A stretch of DNA of 58,617 nucleotides from Nitrospirota bacterium (GTDB lineage: Bacteria; Nitrospirota; Thermodesulfovibrionia; Thermodesulfovibrionales; Dissulfurispiraceae). The notes beneath the pieces were generated by a model. The model saw only the letters and a program-made list of their open reading frames with translations, was not told the DNA's origin and did no database searches. Position numbers and translations under genes: made by a program. Each line of letters begins with the position of its first letter. Position 1 is the first letter of the stretch. Below are positions 33,475-42,749 of the stretch, one piece after another. The stretch spans positions 1 through 58,617 of the forward strand of contig JAJYVD010000010.1 of NCBI GenBank assembly GCA_021792185.1, read 5' to 3'.

Positions 33475-35767
33475 TTAGCCTTAAGGAATTACTCACGACC
33501 GAAACCGAACTGAAGGCCATTGCCGCCGACGCGATCATTGGGTTGAGCAGCGGCCCGCCGAAAGGATAAAGGAGTCCGGCCGCAACCGGAATACCCACTA
33601 CGTTATAAAAAAATGCCCAGAAAAGATTCTGCTTTATGGTATTGATGGTAAGCCTGCTCAACCTGATGGCATCCACTACGCTTTTCAGATTGCCTTTTAT
33701 GATTGTTATATCCGAAGCCTCTATAGCTATATCGGTGCCGGTGCCTATGGCAATGCCCACGTCCGCTTCGGCAAGAGCCGGGGCATCGTTAATGCCGTCG
33801 CCTACCATAGCGGTAACCTTTCCCTCGGATTTTACCTTTCTCAAAACCTCGACCTTTTGATCCGGCATGACTTCCGCCACGAATCTGTCAATCCCGGCCT
33901 CTTTTGCAATTGCCCTCGCGGTGTTTTGATGATCACCGGTAAGCATTATAACATCAATCCCCATATTTTTCAGCTCGCTGACGGCTTCCAAAGACCCTTC
34001 TTTTATAGTATCGGCTATCGAAAATACCGACTTAATCTCGTTATCGACAGCCATGAAAACCGGGGTTTTAGCCTCAAAAGATATTTTCTCAGAAAATGAC
34101 TCTACAGTCAATATATTTATATTTTCCCGCCGCATCATTCCTTCATTACCGATAAAAACATTTGAATAGAGTTCAGAGTTAGGAGTTAGGAGTTCCATGG
34201 GTTCTTGACTCTTAACTCTTAACTCTTGACTCCTGATTTTCGCTTTTATCCCTCCTCCGGGGATAACTGTAAACTCAACCGGCTCTGAAATCTTCAAACC
34301 TTTTTCCGCAGCTTTTCTTACTATTGCCTGCCCGAGGGGATGTTCGGACAGTTTTTCCGCAGATGCGGCGATCTGCAAAGCAACTTCAGGCGATAGGCTA
34401 TAGGTGATGGGTGAGGAGGATGCCTCTTGCCCATTGCCTGTTATGATTATATCCACCACTTCGGGTTCGCCTTTTGTTATCGTGCCTGTCTTATCCAATA
34501 TCACCGCCCCGATCTTATGGGATAATTCCAGCGCCCCGGCATCCCTTATGAGTATGCCTTTCTCAGCGCCCTTTCCAGTTCCTACCATTATTGCAGTCGG
34601 CGTCGCAAGACCCAACGCGCACGGACAGGCTATGATCAGCACCGCAATAAAATTCATCAATGCGAGAGTGAACGAAGGCTTGGGGCCGAACGCGAACCAT
34701 ACAACAAAAGTAATCAGCGCGATCCCTATTACCACCGGCACAAAAACGGAGGCGACCTTATCCGCAAGCCTCTGAATGGGCGCTTTGCTTCCCTGCGCTT
34801 CTTCGACAAGCCTTATTATCTGCGATAATGCCGTATCCTTGCCTACTTTTAACGCCCTCAGTTTAAAACTCCCCACCTTGTTAACAGTTCCGCCGAAGAC
34901 CTTATCTCCCGGAGATTTTTCAAGCGGCAGGCTTTCTCCGGTGAGCATGGATTCGTCCACCGTGGAATAGCCGTCAACAACCTCGCCGTCAACCGGTATC
35001 CTCTCTCCGGGCCTGACAATAACAATGTCTCCGGCAGTAACTTCCCCTATCGGTATATTTTTCTCTTCACCGTCCCTTATAACAAAGGCCGTTTTTGCCT
35101 GCAGCCCCATGAGCTTTCTTATCGCGTCGGAAGTCTTGCCTTTCGCCTTCGCCTCAAGAAGCCTGCCCAAAAGGATAAGGGTTATTATGGTAGCCGATGT
35201 ATCGAAATATACATGGGGAGTTATCCCTCCCTTAAAAAACAGTTCCGGCATGAATGTGGCCGCCAAACTATAGATATAGGCAGACGTAGTTCCTACGCTT
35301 ATCAGCGTATTCATGTTGGTTGTGCGGTGCTTAAGCGCGGAAATGGCCGCCTTATGAAACTTCAAGCCGCTCCAGAACTGAACAGGTGTCGCGAGGAGGA
35401 ATAACAGATACCAGTTGGACAAAACCGGAAGGGCAATCATGCTTCCGATGATGATTGGAGCGGTAAGTATCGCGCTTGAGATAAACCCTTTTTTTAATTC
35501 ATTAAATTCCTTCTCCCGCTGCTCGCGCTCCCTGTCGATGAATTCTTCTGTTATCTGCTCCGCGGAATAGCCTGCCTCCGCGATTATCTTTTTGAAGTCT
35601 TCAAAACCGGTCATCTCAGGCATAAATTCAACGGTCGCCCTCTCGGCCGGAAGGTTCACAACCGCGCTCACAACGCCGGGAATATCCCTGAGCACCCTCT
35701 CAACAGCAGAAGAACAGGCAGCGCATGTCATGCCTCTTACGCTGAAATCAATCAGTTTTGCCTTCAC
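33458..35767 (-). CDS. copA: Copper-exporting P-type ATPase
   Basis: 769 residues. One N-terminal heavy-metal domain (GMTCAACSS, CxxC about 14-17), membrane helices, TGES actuator loop, the copper-type CPC in ACPCALGL, phosphorylation site DKTGT, EHPLG and GDGINDAP. Exports Cu(I). The nucleotide-binding domain carries two low-complexity inserts (about residues 441-460 and 511-533) exactly where heptamer arrays lie in the DNA. Probably still functional because frame and motifs are kept. No copper regulator nearby. Confidence 0.93.
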   Translation of the reverse strand: MKAKLIDFSVRGMTCAACSSAVERVLRDIPGVVSAVVNLPAERATVEFMPEMTGFEDFKKIIAEAGYSAEQITEEFIDREREQREKEFNELKKGFISSAILTAPIIIGSMIALPVLSNWYLLFLLATPVQFWSGLKFHKAAISALKHRTTNMNTLISVGTTSAYIYSLAATFMPELFFKGGITPHVYFDTSATIITLILLGRLLEAKAKGKTSDAIRKLMGLQAKTAFVIRDGEEKNIPIGEVTAGDIVIVRPGERIPVDGEVVDGYSTVDESMLTGESLPLEKSPGDKVFGGTVNKVGSFKLRALKVGKDTALSQIIRLVEEAQGSKAPIQRLADKVASVFVPVVIGIALITFVVWFAFGPKPSFTLALMNFIAVLIIACPCALGLATPTAIMVGTGKGAEKGILIRDAGALELSHKIGAVILDKTGTITKGEPEVVDIIITGNGQEASSSPITYSLSPEVALQIAASAEKLSEHPLGQAIVRKAAEKGLKISEPVEFTVIPGGGIKAKIRSQELRVKSQEPMELLTPNSELYSNVFIGNEGMMRRENINILTVESFSEKISFEAKTPVFMAVDNEIKSVFSIADTIKEGSLEAVSELKNMGIDVIMLTGDHQNTARAIAKEAGIDRFVAEVMPDQKVEVLRKVKSEGKVTAMVGDGINDAPALAEADVGIAIGTGTDIAIEASDITIIKGNLKSVVDAIRLSRLTINTIKQNLFWAFFYNVVGIPVAAGLLYPFGGPLLNPMIASAAMAFSSVSVVSNSLRLRSKAL
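34169..34232. repeat. Inverted heptamer array inside copA (first)
   Basis: Left arm GAGTTCA, GAGTTAG, GAGTTAG, GAGTTCC (34169-34196); 8-nt loop; right arm TTGACTC, TTAACTC, TTAACTC, TTGACTC (34205-34232). It is in frame and translated as [10 protein letters not shown] and TPNSEL segments. Confidence 0.9.
34389..34441. repeat. Inverted heptamer array inside copA (second)
   Basis: Left arm GGCGATA, GGCTATA, GGTGATG, GGTGAGG (34389-34416); right arm TGCCTCT, TGCCCAT, TGCCTGT (34421-34441). Translated in CopA as [12 protein letters not shown], shortly after the DKTGT motif. Confidence 0.75.
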
Positions 35768-35768
35768 T

Positions 35769-36344
35769 CTAAAACTTCACTTTCGGCGCCTCTTTTTCAG
35801 CCGCAGGAATCTCATAATACGCAGCCTCTCCTACTCCCGCAACCGCCGAGAATATCCTGCCGAAGACAGTCCTTCTGTATGTATTAAGCACCTGAACGCT
35901 TTCGTTGTAACGCTTCCTTTCTACCGAGATCCTGTTCTCTGTTCCTTCAAGGCTGTCCTGAAGCTTCAAAAAGTTTTCATTCGCCTTCAATTGCGGATAC
36001 GTCTCTCTCAAAACAAGAAGCCTCGATAATACGCCTTCAAGCGCGTTTGATGCCTGAATCTTGTCTTTAGTTGTTTTAGCCTGAAAATACTGCGTCCTCG
36101 CCTGAGCCATATTCTCGAATATCTCCTTTTCATGCTTCGCGTAGCCTTTTACGGTTTCTACAAGATTAGGGATGAGGTCGTATCTCCTCTTCAACTGGTT
36201 TTCCACCTGCGCCCACTGCGCCTTCACCTGTTCATCCATCGAGATGACCCTGTTATACTGGCCGATTCCCCATCCGATAAAGATGATGCCTATTACTGCT
36301 ATAAGCCCGGCAATTCCCAATGCGATTTTCACTCCATTACTCAT
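35769..36344 (-). CDS. LemA-family protein
   Basis: 191 residues. N-terminal membrane helix (about 7-26) then [40 protein letters not shown], the LemA hallmark (quoted here in part: [12 protein letters not shown]). Helical bundle outside the membrane; function unknown. Usually encoded next to a TPM-domain (YgcG-like) protein; here that partner is 3.3 kb upstream, beyond an insert of accessory genes. Confidence 0.9.
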   Translation of the reverse strand: MSNGVKIALGIAGLIAVIGIIFIGWGIGQYNRVISMDEQVKAQWAQVENQLKRRYDLIPNLVETVKGYAKHEKEIFENMAQARTQYFQAKTTKDKIQASNALEGVLSRLLVLRETYPQLKANENFLKLQDSLEGTENRISVERKRYNESVQVLNTYRRTVFGRIFSAVAGVGEAAYYEIPAAEKEAPKVKF

Positions 36345-36373
36345 AAAATCCTCCTTTTATTTCAATAAATGCT

Positions 36374-36586
36374 TTAAGCAACTACTAATTCTACGGGCAT
36401 AGGCCTGTCAATTCCTACTGTCTTGCTGACATACAGCTTTTCAATCCCTATAGTCTTTCCGTTCTTATCCTTCTTGAGAATAATGCCTTCTCCTGCTTCT
36501 TCACATATTACTTCATCCTCGGGATTGCCGAACCATATGTCCATTGTATCCGAATCTTTGTGATAATAAACCATTACTTTGTCCAT
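36374..36586 (-). CDS. DUF2283 protein
   Basis: 70 residues. VYYHKDSDTMDIWFGNPEDE and GIILKKDKNGKTIGIEKL match DUF2283, a small family often next to putative toxins. With the gene just upstream (gap 22 bp) it forms a two-gene unit inside the insert between lemA and the TPM gene. Confidence 0.8.
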   Translation of the reverse strand: MDKVMVYYHKDSDTMDIWFGNPEDEVICEEAGEGIILKKDKNGKTIGIEKLYVSKTVGIDRPMPVELVVA

Positions 36587-36608
36587 ATTACATCTCCTTC
36601 CTTTACCT

Positions 36609-36881
36609 TTAGGCGGTTATTAAGAAACCATCAGTCCCCATGTGTCTGGCGACTGCACAATATAGTTTATCAGACTGTTTGTAATAAAGAAAAACTTCTT
36701 TATCAGTCCTGCTCTGCCTTATTTCATCAGGAGATTGCAGAACAGCCTTCACGACATCATCCTTCCCATTCATAACAGGATGTTTCATCGTAATCAGATA
36801 TGTCCAGTAAGCTATAGTAGTTCTGACTTCAATATCAAGAGGTGTTCTTATAACAAAGTAAATTTTCTCATCAATGTCCAT
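36609..36881 (-). CDS. Small protein paired with DUF2283, toxin candidate
   Basis: 90 residues, not confidently assigned. IAYWTYLITMKHPVM, SPDEIRQSRTDKEVFLYY and LYCAVARHMGTDGFLI resemble a group of small proteins encoded just before DUF2283 genes. The C-terminus (FLITA) seems shorter than in remembered relatives, which continue with a YPTDKI-like tail; a deletion could have removed it. A toxin-antitoxin pairing with DUF2283 is inference from size, order and tight spacing. Confidence 0.55.
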   Translation of the reverse strand: MDIDEKIYFVIRTPLDIEVRTTIAYWTYLITMKHPVMNGKDDVVKAVLQSPDEIRQSRTDKEVFLYYKQSDKLYCAVARHMGTDGFLITA

Positions 36882-36974
36882 TTTACACGCTCCTTGCTTA
36901 TTTGTCGCTCACTCTTCAGCTTCCTTGAAGATCAGATTCTGGACCTTCGCCGGCATCAATAATTTTCCTGAAAA

Positions 36975-39545
36975 TCATTGCGTTTTATTTGAATTAGCTT
37001 TCTCATTATATAATTTCAAGAACATTTCTATTGATTCTCTTTCTTCCTGTGTCAGAGAACCTTCGTTCTTGAACTTATCAGCTATTTTTTGAATTTCATC
37101 GAGATTATATGCCCGACCCAATTTATTTAAATCAAAAGTCATCTGACCATTTGAAATAATCGGACTTTCTCTCAGGTGCATGAGAAACACAACAAATTTC
37201 TTAGCATCATCTCTAATAAGCGAAAAGATATAGTTGTTTACGATTTCTTTATTGTCATCAGTAAATGTCATCCAGTTTGTTGACCATTGATAGAGGATGA
37301 AACCCCAATCTCTTCTTTCCGGTAGCTCTGTAAAAATATCTTTCCCACCCTCGATAAAATGTTCTTTCAATCGTTGTGACACTTTGATTTGTAATTCTCC
37401 AATATTTATTGAATCATAAATTTTGAAAAGGGAGCCTCTTTGTCCTTTCCTACAAGATAGAATCAAATGAATAGCAAAAGGAAGGTCTGGCGTGCTGGTT
37501 ACCACTTCCTCTAAGATACTATGAATATTACTTTTCTCTATCCTGTCATCAAGTAACCATAATAAGAGGCTTTGCGCTTTATCATATTCAGAATTCCATA
37601 AATCTTCAGTGCCTTTCTTGGAAAATCGGCTGGCATTTTTATAAATTACTCGTACCATGTCATGAATTACATCTCCGGGTATAGTATTGATAAATACGAG
37701 AAGCCTTTTAAAGAATTCCAAAAGCATATCTTTCTGTTGAAGCTCAAGAATTGTTTTTTCTATTACGCTTTCTCGTTTGGCCTTATCTGTTGATAACCAT
37801 GAATCTAAAGTCGTTTCTACATATTCGTCTGATATATCCGAAGGAGAAACTTTCAACATAAAATATTTTCTGAAGGACTCAGGATGGGTAATCCGCTTTT
37901 CAGTCCTGTAACTGCTTGCAACGTTATCATGACCCATTCTACTGCCTAAGGCATTTTCTACTTCAACAAAAAATATAGTCTTCAACAACTCCTTTAACAT
38001 TTCTGCTTCGTTTTCTCTCTTAACTATATCTTCAATATGCTCTTTAATCTTTGAATACTTTACATTTTCATCAGAATAATTTAATGGGGACAAGAAATAA
38101 GTTGCATCGCTCCACTTCAAAGGAATATAGAACCATGGGTTCCTCCAAATGTCATTATAGACTCTTGGATAAAAGACTCTTATAACTTCCAGAATAAAGA
38201 AGTCGTACAAGTGGACTTCAGCCTTGATTGGCGGGAGTGTTGAACGCAAGCCATTAAAATATCTTTTGGCATGACGAAGAGTCTTAAATAGCTTTCTGAT
38301 TTGCGTTTGGTATATATAAATAAACTCCTTCTCAAATTTTTCTATTGCTTTTTGGGGTATCCTCATTCCCTTAAAAAGATTATCAATATGAACATTTAAA
38401 AACTGGTCCACATCATTTTGTTCAATTGCCGGCAAGGGGACAGGCTTTTGCACAATTTTTTCTAAAAATGCAGGGTCGGCATTCAAATCGTCCTTGAGGT
38501 AATTCTGAACTACAACAGGGTCAAAACTTAACAGGAAAATTGTATTCAGGAATTTCGCATTGAGTCGCACGAGTTTAAAAATGAGCAATGCTTCTTCTGG
38601 TTGGAGTCTATCAACATCGTCGATAAAAATAATGATTTTTTTGCCCGTTCTTGATATGTATGATTCAACTCTCTGTTTGATTTCTTCTAAGGATTCATCT
38701 GAAAGCAGAAGGTCAATTTTAAACCCTGCTTGAGATAGTCCAAAAGAAATAAGTTTTTGATATTTCATAAAAGTTCTTTTAAGGCCTGGGAAAATATATC
38801 GCTCGCTTAGAGCATATTCAATCTGGTTATAAAAGGAGCTTAAAATAGCTTCCTCATCTTTAAAATGCCAAGGATCATAATTTACGATTAAAAAATCTAT
38901 ATTCTTTTCAACTTTATTTCTAAGCAAGTTAATAACCGATGATTTGCCCTCACCCCAGCTCCCGTAAAGACCGAATACAAAAGAATCGCTAAAAGGAAGA
39001 TTTGTGATTTCTTTGTATAAGTCCTCTATGAATTTCTCTCTCCCCAATAAATCTTGCTTGTCTGAGGATATAGGCTCATCGGATAACGAGTGAATGTCAA
39101 CGTTTTCTACATTATCGCTTTTATCTTTCTTTTTCCCGATGAAATAACTCGATAGAAACCATCCTAAAAAAATCATAAGATTAATACTTGCAAAAGATTT
39201 AAATGTTGCTGAAAGACTTGGGATTGATGCATTTTGAAATAATGCGATCAATAAAACAGAAAAACCGCTAAATAAAAAAATGTAATCAGGATAAACAATT
39301 TGCAGCGGCTGTAATCTCCAAGTGTTTTTATATTTCTCCCATAGATTTCGCGTCCATCCCCATGAATATATAGCGGAAAATAACACAAAGGCAGTAATGG
39401 CTATAAACGGCTCCTTTGCAGTACTACTGAAAAATATTTTTACAAATTTCAGGCTCGTTAAGGTTGGAATAATCAAGAATACAAAAAATATTGACACTAA
39501 TAATGTGCCAATGATGTGAACTATATTTCTATAGATATAGTCCAT
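36975..39545 (-). CDS. KAP-family P-loop NTPase
   Basis: 856 residues. Four membrane helices (about 8-30, 45-62, 80-98, 112-130) precede a KAP NTPase domain with Walker A GLYGSWGEGKSS (about 190-201), NYDPWHF, and Walker B IIFIDDVDRL. Long helical C-terminal region of unknown role. KAP proteins are sporadic, often horizontally acquired and in some cases part of anti-phage or membrane systems. Coding is more AT-rich than that of its neighbours. A 13-bp tandem duplication covers its start codon. Confidence 0.87.
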   Translation of the reverse strand: MDYIYRNIVHIIGTLLVSIFFVFLIIPTLTSLKFVKIFFSSTAKEPFIAITAFVLFSAIYSWGWTRNLWEKYKNTWRLQPLQIVYPDYIFLFSGFSVLLIALFQNASIPSLSATFKSFASINLMIFLGWFLSSYFIGKKKDKSDNVENVDIHSLSDEPISSDKQDLLGREKFIEDLYKEITNLPFSDSFVFGLYGSWGEGKSSVINLLRNKVEKNIDFLIVNYDPWHFKDEEAILSSFYNQIEYALSERYIFPGLKRTFMKYQKLISFGLSQAGFKIDLLLSDESLEEIKQRVESYISRTGKKIIIFIDDVDRLQPEEALLIFKLVRLNAKFLNTIFLLSFDPVVVQNYLKDDLNADPAFLEKIVQKPVPLPAIEQNDVDQFLNVHIDNLFKGMRIPQKAIEKFEKEFIYIYQTQIRKLFKTLRHAKRYFNGLRSTLPPIKAEVHLYDFFILEVIRVFYPRVYNDIWRNPWFYIPLKWSDATYFLSPLNYSDENVKYSKIKEHIEDIVKRENEAEMLKELLKTIFFVEVENALGSRMGHDNVASSYRTEKRITHPESFRKYFMLKVSPSDISDEYVETTLDSWLSTDKAKRESVIEKTILELQQKDMLLEFFKRLLVFINTIPGDVIHDMVRVIYKNASRFSKKGTEDLWNSEYDKAQSLLLWLLDDRIEKSNIHSILEEVVTSTPDLPFAIHLILSCRKGQRGSLFKIYDSINIGELQIKVSQRLKEHFIEGGKDIFTELPERRDWGFILYQWSTNWMTFTDDNKEIVNNYIFSLIRDDAKKFVVFLMHLRESPIISNGQMTFDLNKLGRAYNLDEIQKIADKFKNEGSLTQEERESIEMFLKLYNEKANSNKTQ

Positions 39546-39558
39546 AGATATAGTCCAT
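39533..39558. repeat. 13-bp tandem duplication at the KAP start codon
   Basis: AGATATAGTCCAT occurs twice in a row (39533-39545, 39546-39558), duplicating the ATG of the KAP gene on the minus strand. Because 13 is not a multiple of 3, the outer ATG opens a 9-codon frame (MDYIYGLYL) that ends within the KAP start region. Confidence 0.85.
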
Positions 39559-39628
39559 TAATTTTTCCACACACACTCCTTATCCTCTCAAAGCGATTTC
39601 GGATAATTTTGCAGCAGAGACTTTATTT

Positions 39629-40471
39629 CTACCAACTCCCTGACGCTCCTCCTCCTCCAAAGCCTCCGCCCCCGCCGCCGCCGAACCCTCCTCCGAATCC
39701 GCCGCCGCCGGACCAGCCGCTTCTTCTACCGCCCATCGATGAACTTAACAACAGCAGAAGCAGAAGACGCGGATGCTTTATGAAAAGAAAGACAATTACC
39801 CCGAATACCGCAAAAAGTATTATGGCATCAAAAAATCCAAGTCCTTTTTTGCCTTTCGCCGACTGTCTGTCGCCCCTTGCCTTTATCTTAGGCATTCCTG
39901 TTATTTCTACGCCTTCATGTTCCGCTATCTTTTGCGCTATGACAACAGAGGCATTGAATATGCCGGTACTGTAATCTCCCTTTCTGAAATACGGAACAAG
40001 GTGCTGCCTTCCTATGGAACCTGCAAGGCTGTCTGGCAATATTCCCTCTATCCCGTAACCGGTCTCGATCCTGTATTTCCTGTCATTCAGCGCAACGGTT
40101 ATCAGCACGCCGTTGTCTTTGCCCTTTTGTCCCGGTTTCCACCTTTCGGCAATTTTAAGGGAAAAACCCTCGATGTCTTCTCCATCGAGGCTCTGCACGG
40201 TAAGAACGAACACCTGCGCGGTCGTCTTCTGCTCAAGTTCCTTAAGATATGCATTCAGCCTCGCTTCCATATCATCGTTTATTATTCCTGCGAGGTCATT
40301 GACATAGTTGGACGGAACCTTTGACGGCTCGGGAGTAGAGGCAAAAGATAAAATCGAGGTTAAGGTTAAGGCTAAGGTTAAGGCTAAGTATAAAACACAA
40401 GAACTTCTTTTTATTTCTTTAAATCTCAACCTTAACCTCAGCCTCAACCTGTCTTTAAAGCCGAATTTCAT
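39629..40471 (-). CDS. TPM-domain exported protein with Gly-rich tail (YgcG-like)
   Basis: 280 residues. Export signal, TPM domain (about 50-190, with VNDLAGII, AQVFVLTV, NGVLITVALNDRKYRIETGYG), a membrane helix (about 217-240) and a tail of Gly with Ser/Phe. Usual partner of LemA. The first 45 residues are repeat-encoded (DRLRLRLRLR and LALTLALTLT come from the hexamer hairpin), yet still form a basic stretch plus hydrophobic core. It overlaps the nucleotidyltransferase gene by 17 bp. Confidence 0.85.
   Translation of the reverse strand: MKFGFKDRLRLRLRLRFKEIKRSSCVLYLALTLALTLTSILSFASTPEPSKVPSNYVNDLAGIINDDMEARLNAYLKELEQKTTAQVFVLTVQSLDGEDIEGFSLKIAERWKPGQKGKDNGVLITVALNDRKYRIETGYGIEGILPDSLAGSIGRQHLVPYFRKGDYSTGIFNASVVIAQKIAEHEGVEITGMPKIKARGDRQSAKGKKGLGFFDAIILFAVFGVIVFLFIKHPRLLLLLLLSSSMGGRRSGWSGGGGFGGGFGGGGGGGFGGGGASGSW
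40356..40451. repeat. Inverted hexamer array in the TPM gene signal region
   Basis: Left arm GAGGTTAAGG-type units (40356-40388) and right arm CTCAACCTTAACC-type units (40425-40451), 36 nt apart. Same unit as 5540-5602, 35 kb away. In frame with the TPM gene, encoding Leu/Arg and Leu/Thr/Ala repeats. Confidence 0.88.
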
Positions 40472-41201
40472 CTACTATCTTGCCTATGGCCTCTGTGGCC
40501 GAATAATACTGCTCAAAGGAGGAGCCGAGGTCTTCTTTGGACAGGGCGATCTTCTTTCTTTTAAGTAAAAGCATCCTTTCAAACACAGCGGTATCTGTCC
40601 CTGTTATTTTCTGGAGTGTTGCGACAACATCATGTTTCGGTATAGGCGGTTCCTTGCCTAACAGATAAATAATAGCCCTGAAGAGAGGCATATAGCCCGT
40701 AATGGAAACCGAAAGCCTTTCCGTGAGGATTTTTTTATCGCCGAGAGAAGATATATAACCCTGCCTCAATCCGATAAGCTTCGTCTTTATCTCGCGCTCG
40801 CACTGAAGTCTCAAATGCGACCTGTTAATCTCCAAGTCCCCGAATATATCCTCTCCGTAAACGGTTTTATGGATATTCTTTATGTCGAGGAATTCTATGG
40901 GGAAGACATCGAGCGAACCCTGTATATAGTCGGGCGTCATAATCAGCGGAGCGGCAATGCCTTTTTTAACGTATTTTTTCCCTAAGGGCGCGAGGAATTC
41001 GATAAAGCCGAAATCCATTTTTTTGAGGACTATTACGGAATTAATGTCCGAAGCCTTTTCGTCGAAATCCGCTGTAATAGAACTGCCCACAATGTGAATC
41101 GAGTGGATATTGCCGTCGCGGCTCTCCAGTATCTCTCCGATAAAGGGGGCTGTTCTATTGGAAACCACAGGATTGAGCCCTTCAAGATGCAATTCTTTCA
41201 T
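40455..41201 (-). CDS. Nucleotidyltransferase-like protein
   Basis: 248 residues. The N-terminal part has a polymerase-beta-type pattern (HIVGSSITADFDEKASDINSVIVL: a GS followed by acidic residues), quoted only in part as GSSITADFDEKASDIN. The rest is helical. Substrate and role unknown; the acidic pair is DxN rather than DxD, so activity is uncertain. Lies between emrB and the TPM gene. Confidence 0.6.
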   Translation of the reverse strand: MKELHLEGLNPVVSNRTAPFIGEILESRDGNIHSIHIVGSSITADFDEKASDINSVIVLKKMDFGFIEFLAPLGKKYVKKGIAAPLIMTPDYIQGSLDVFPIEFLDIKNIHKTVYGEDIFGDLEINRSHLRLQCEREIKTKLIGLRQGYISSLGDKKILTERLSVSITGYMPLFRAIIYLLGKEPPIPKHDVVATLQKITGTDTAVFERMLLLKRKKIALSKEDLGSSFEQYYSATEAIGKIVDEIRL

Positions 41202-41219
41202 ACGGGTGATTATAACATA

Positions 41220-42749
41220 TCAATGCATATCGACATGCATTACAGACTTGCCCCTTTTCATGAAAAACAAAAGCGGCAATATGCATACCAATATTATACT
41301 CGTAAGATAAAAGGCATCGTTGAACGACATCATCGACGCCTGCCTGAGCAGTTGCTCGTAAATCGCCGCGAGGCCGCCCTGATGGGCCGTTACACCTTCA
41401 AAGCCTTTATACTGCAATATCTGAGCGCTTTGTCGGTATGCGATCTGATAGTTCGCATCGAAAGGCGTAAGATGCTCCACAAGACGGTTCTGGTGAAACT
41501 GAGACTGCCTTGAAAGTATCGTGGTCACAAAGGCCACTCCGAAGCTTCCGCCCAGGTTCCTCAGCAGATTATATATCGCCGAGGCATTTCCCATGTCTTC
41601 CTTTTTTATTCCCGACATCGTGAGCGTAGTAAGAGGTATGAAGAAAAATCCCATTCCTACGCCGAGGATTATCCTCGGCCATATCACCGTATCGAAATCC
41701 GCGTAAAGATTGAATTTAGACATAAGGAACGTAGCGTAGGCGCATGTTATCAGCCCGAATGTCAGCAGTCCCTTCGGATTAACGGAAGTCACAAGCCTTC
41801 CCGTGACCGGAAGGGCTATCAGCGTGGCAATGCCTCCCGGTCCAAGCACTATACCCGCGAGAGTTGCCGTATATCCCATTAAGGTCTGTAAATAGATTGG
41901 CAGAAGCACTATGCTCGCAAACAGGTTAAAAAATCCGAAAAACATTACTATACTGCCGGTGCTGAAAGAAACATTCCTGAATGTCTTGAGATTTACGATC
42001 GGGTGCTCGGCAAACATCTCCACAACTATGAAAAGCATTAATGAGACTATTGATATGACGCTCAATACAGCTATAAAGTCCGAGTCGAACCAGTTTTCTC
42101 TTTCTCCCTTATCGAGGACTATCTGGAGACATCCGAGCCCTACGGCCAAAAGTGCAAGCCCCCAATAGTCTATCTTCATCTTCATCCTCTCCATGTACGG
42201 AGGGTCTGTAATAAAAAACATTGTCATAATAATCGAGATTACGCCGATGGGGATATTGATATAAAAGATCCAGTGCCACGACCAGTTGTCCGTAATCCAT
42301 CCGCCCAGAAGCGGGCCGACGATAGGGCCGAACATTACACCTATGCCGAAAATCGCCATAGCCATGCCGTGCTGCCGGGGCGGAAACGTCTCAAGTAGTA
42401 TTGATTGCGAGATGGGCTGGAGCGCTCCGCCGCCTATCCCCTGAAGTATTCTGAAAAAAATAAGGCTTTGTAGGTTCCACGCGGAGCCGCACAAAAAAGA
42501 GCTTACGGTAAAAAGGGTTATTGAAAAAATAAGATAGCGCTTCCTGCCGAACATCCTGCTCAGCCAGCCTGTCATCGGGATTATGATAGCGTTGGACACA
42601 AGATAGGAGGTGATAGTCCATGTGGATTCGTCTATGCCCGCTGAAAGGCTTCCCCTTATATGATCGAGGGCGACATTCACAACGGAAGTGTCCACGATCT
42701 CTATGAGCGTGGGAAGCATGACGGTGAGAGCGATAATCCACTTATTCAC
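41220..42749 (-). CDS. emrB: DHA2-family drug:H+ antiporter (EmrB type)
   Basis: 509 residues, about 14 membrane helices. MFS signatures: SNAIIIPMTGWLSRMFGRKRY (loop 2-3) and IGVMFGPIVGPLLGGW. Inner-membrane part of a tripartite exporter. Overlaps the emrA gene by 1 bp. Confidence 0.93.
   Translation of the reverse strand: MNKWIIALTVMLPTLIEIVDTSVVNVALDHIRGSLSAGIDESTWTITSYLVSNAIIIPMTGWLSRMFGRKRYLIFSITLFTVSSFLCGSAWNLQSLIFFRILQGIGGGALQPISQSILLETFPPRQHGMAMAIFGIGVMFGPIVGPLLGGWITDNWSWHWIFYINIPIGVISIIMTMFFITDPPYMERMKMKIDYWGLALLAVGLGCLQIVLDKGERENWFDSDFIAVLSVISIVSLMLFIVVEMFAEHPIVNLKTFRNVSFSTGSIVMFFGFFNLFASIVLLPIYLQTLMGYTATLAGIVLGPGGIATLIALPVTGRLVTSVNPKGLLTFGLITCAYATFLMSKFNLYADFDTVIWPRIILGVGMGFFFIPLTTLTMSGIKKEDMGNASAIYNLLRNLGGSFGVAFVTTILSRQSQFHQNRLVEHLTPFDANYQIAYRQSAQILQYKGFEGVTAHQGGLAAIYEQLLRQASMMSFNDAFYLTSIILVCILPLLFFMKRGKSVMHVDMH

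Noticed and set aside
33458-35767. copA as a pseudogene because of the repeat inserts
   Set aside because: Frame is intact and all catalytic motifs are present.
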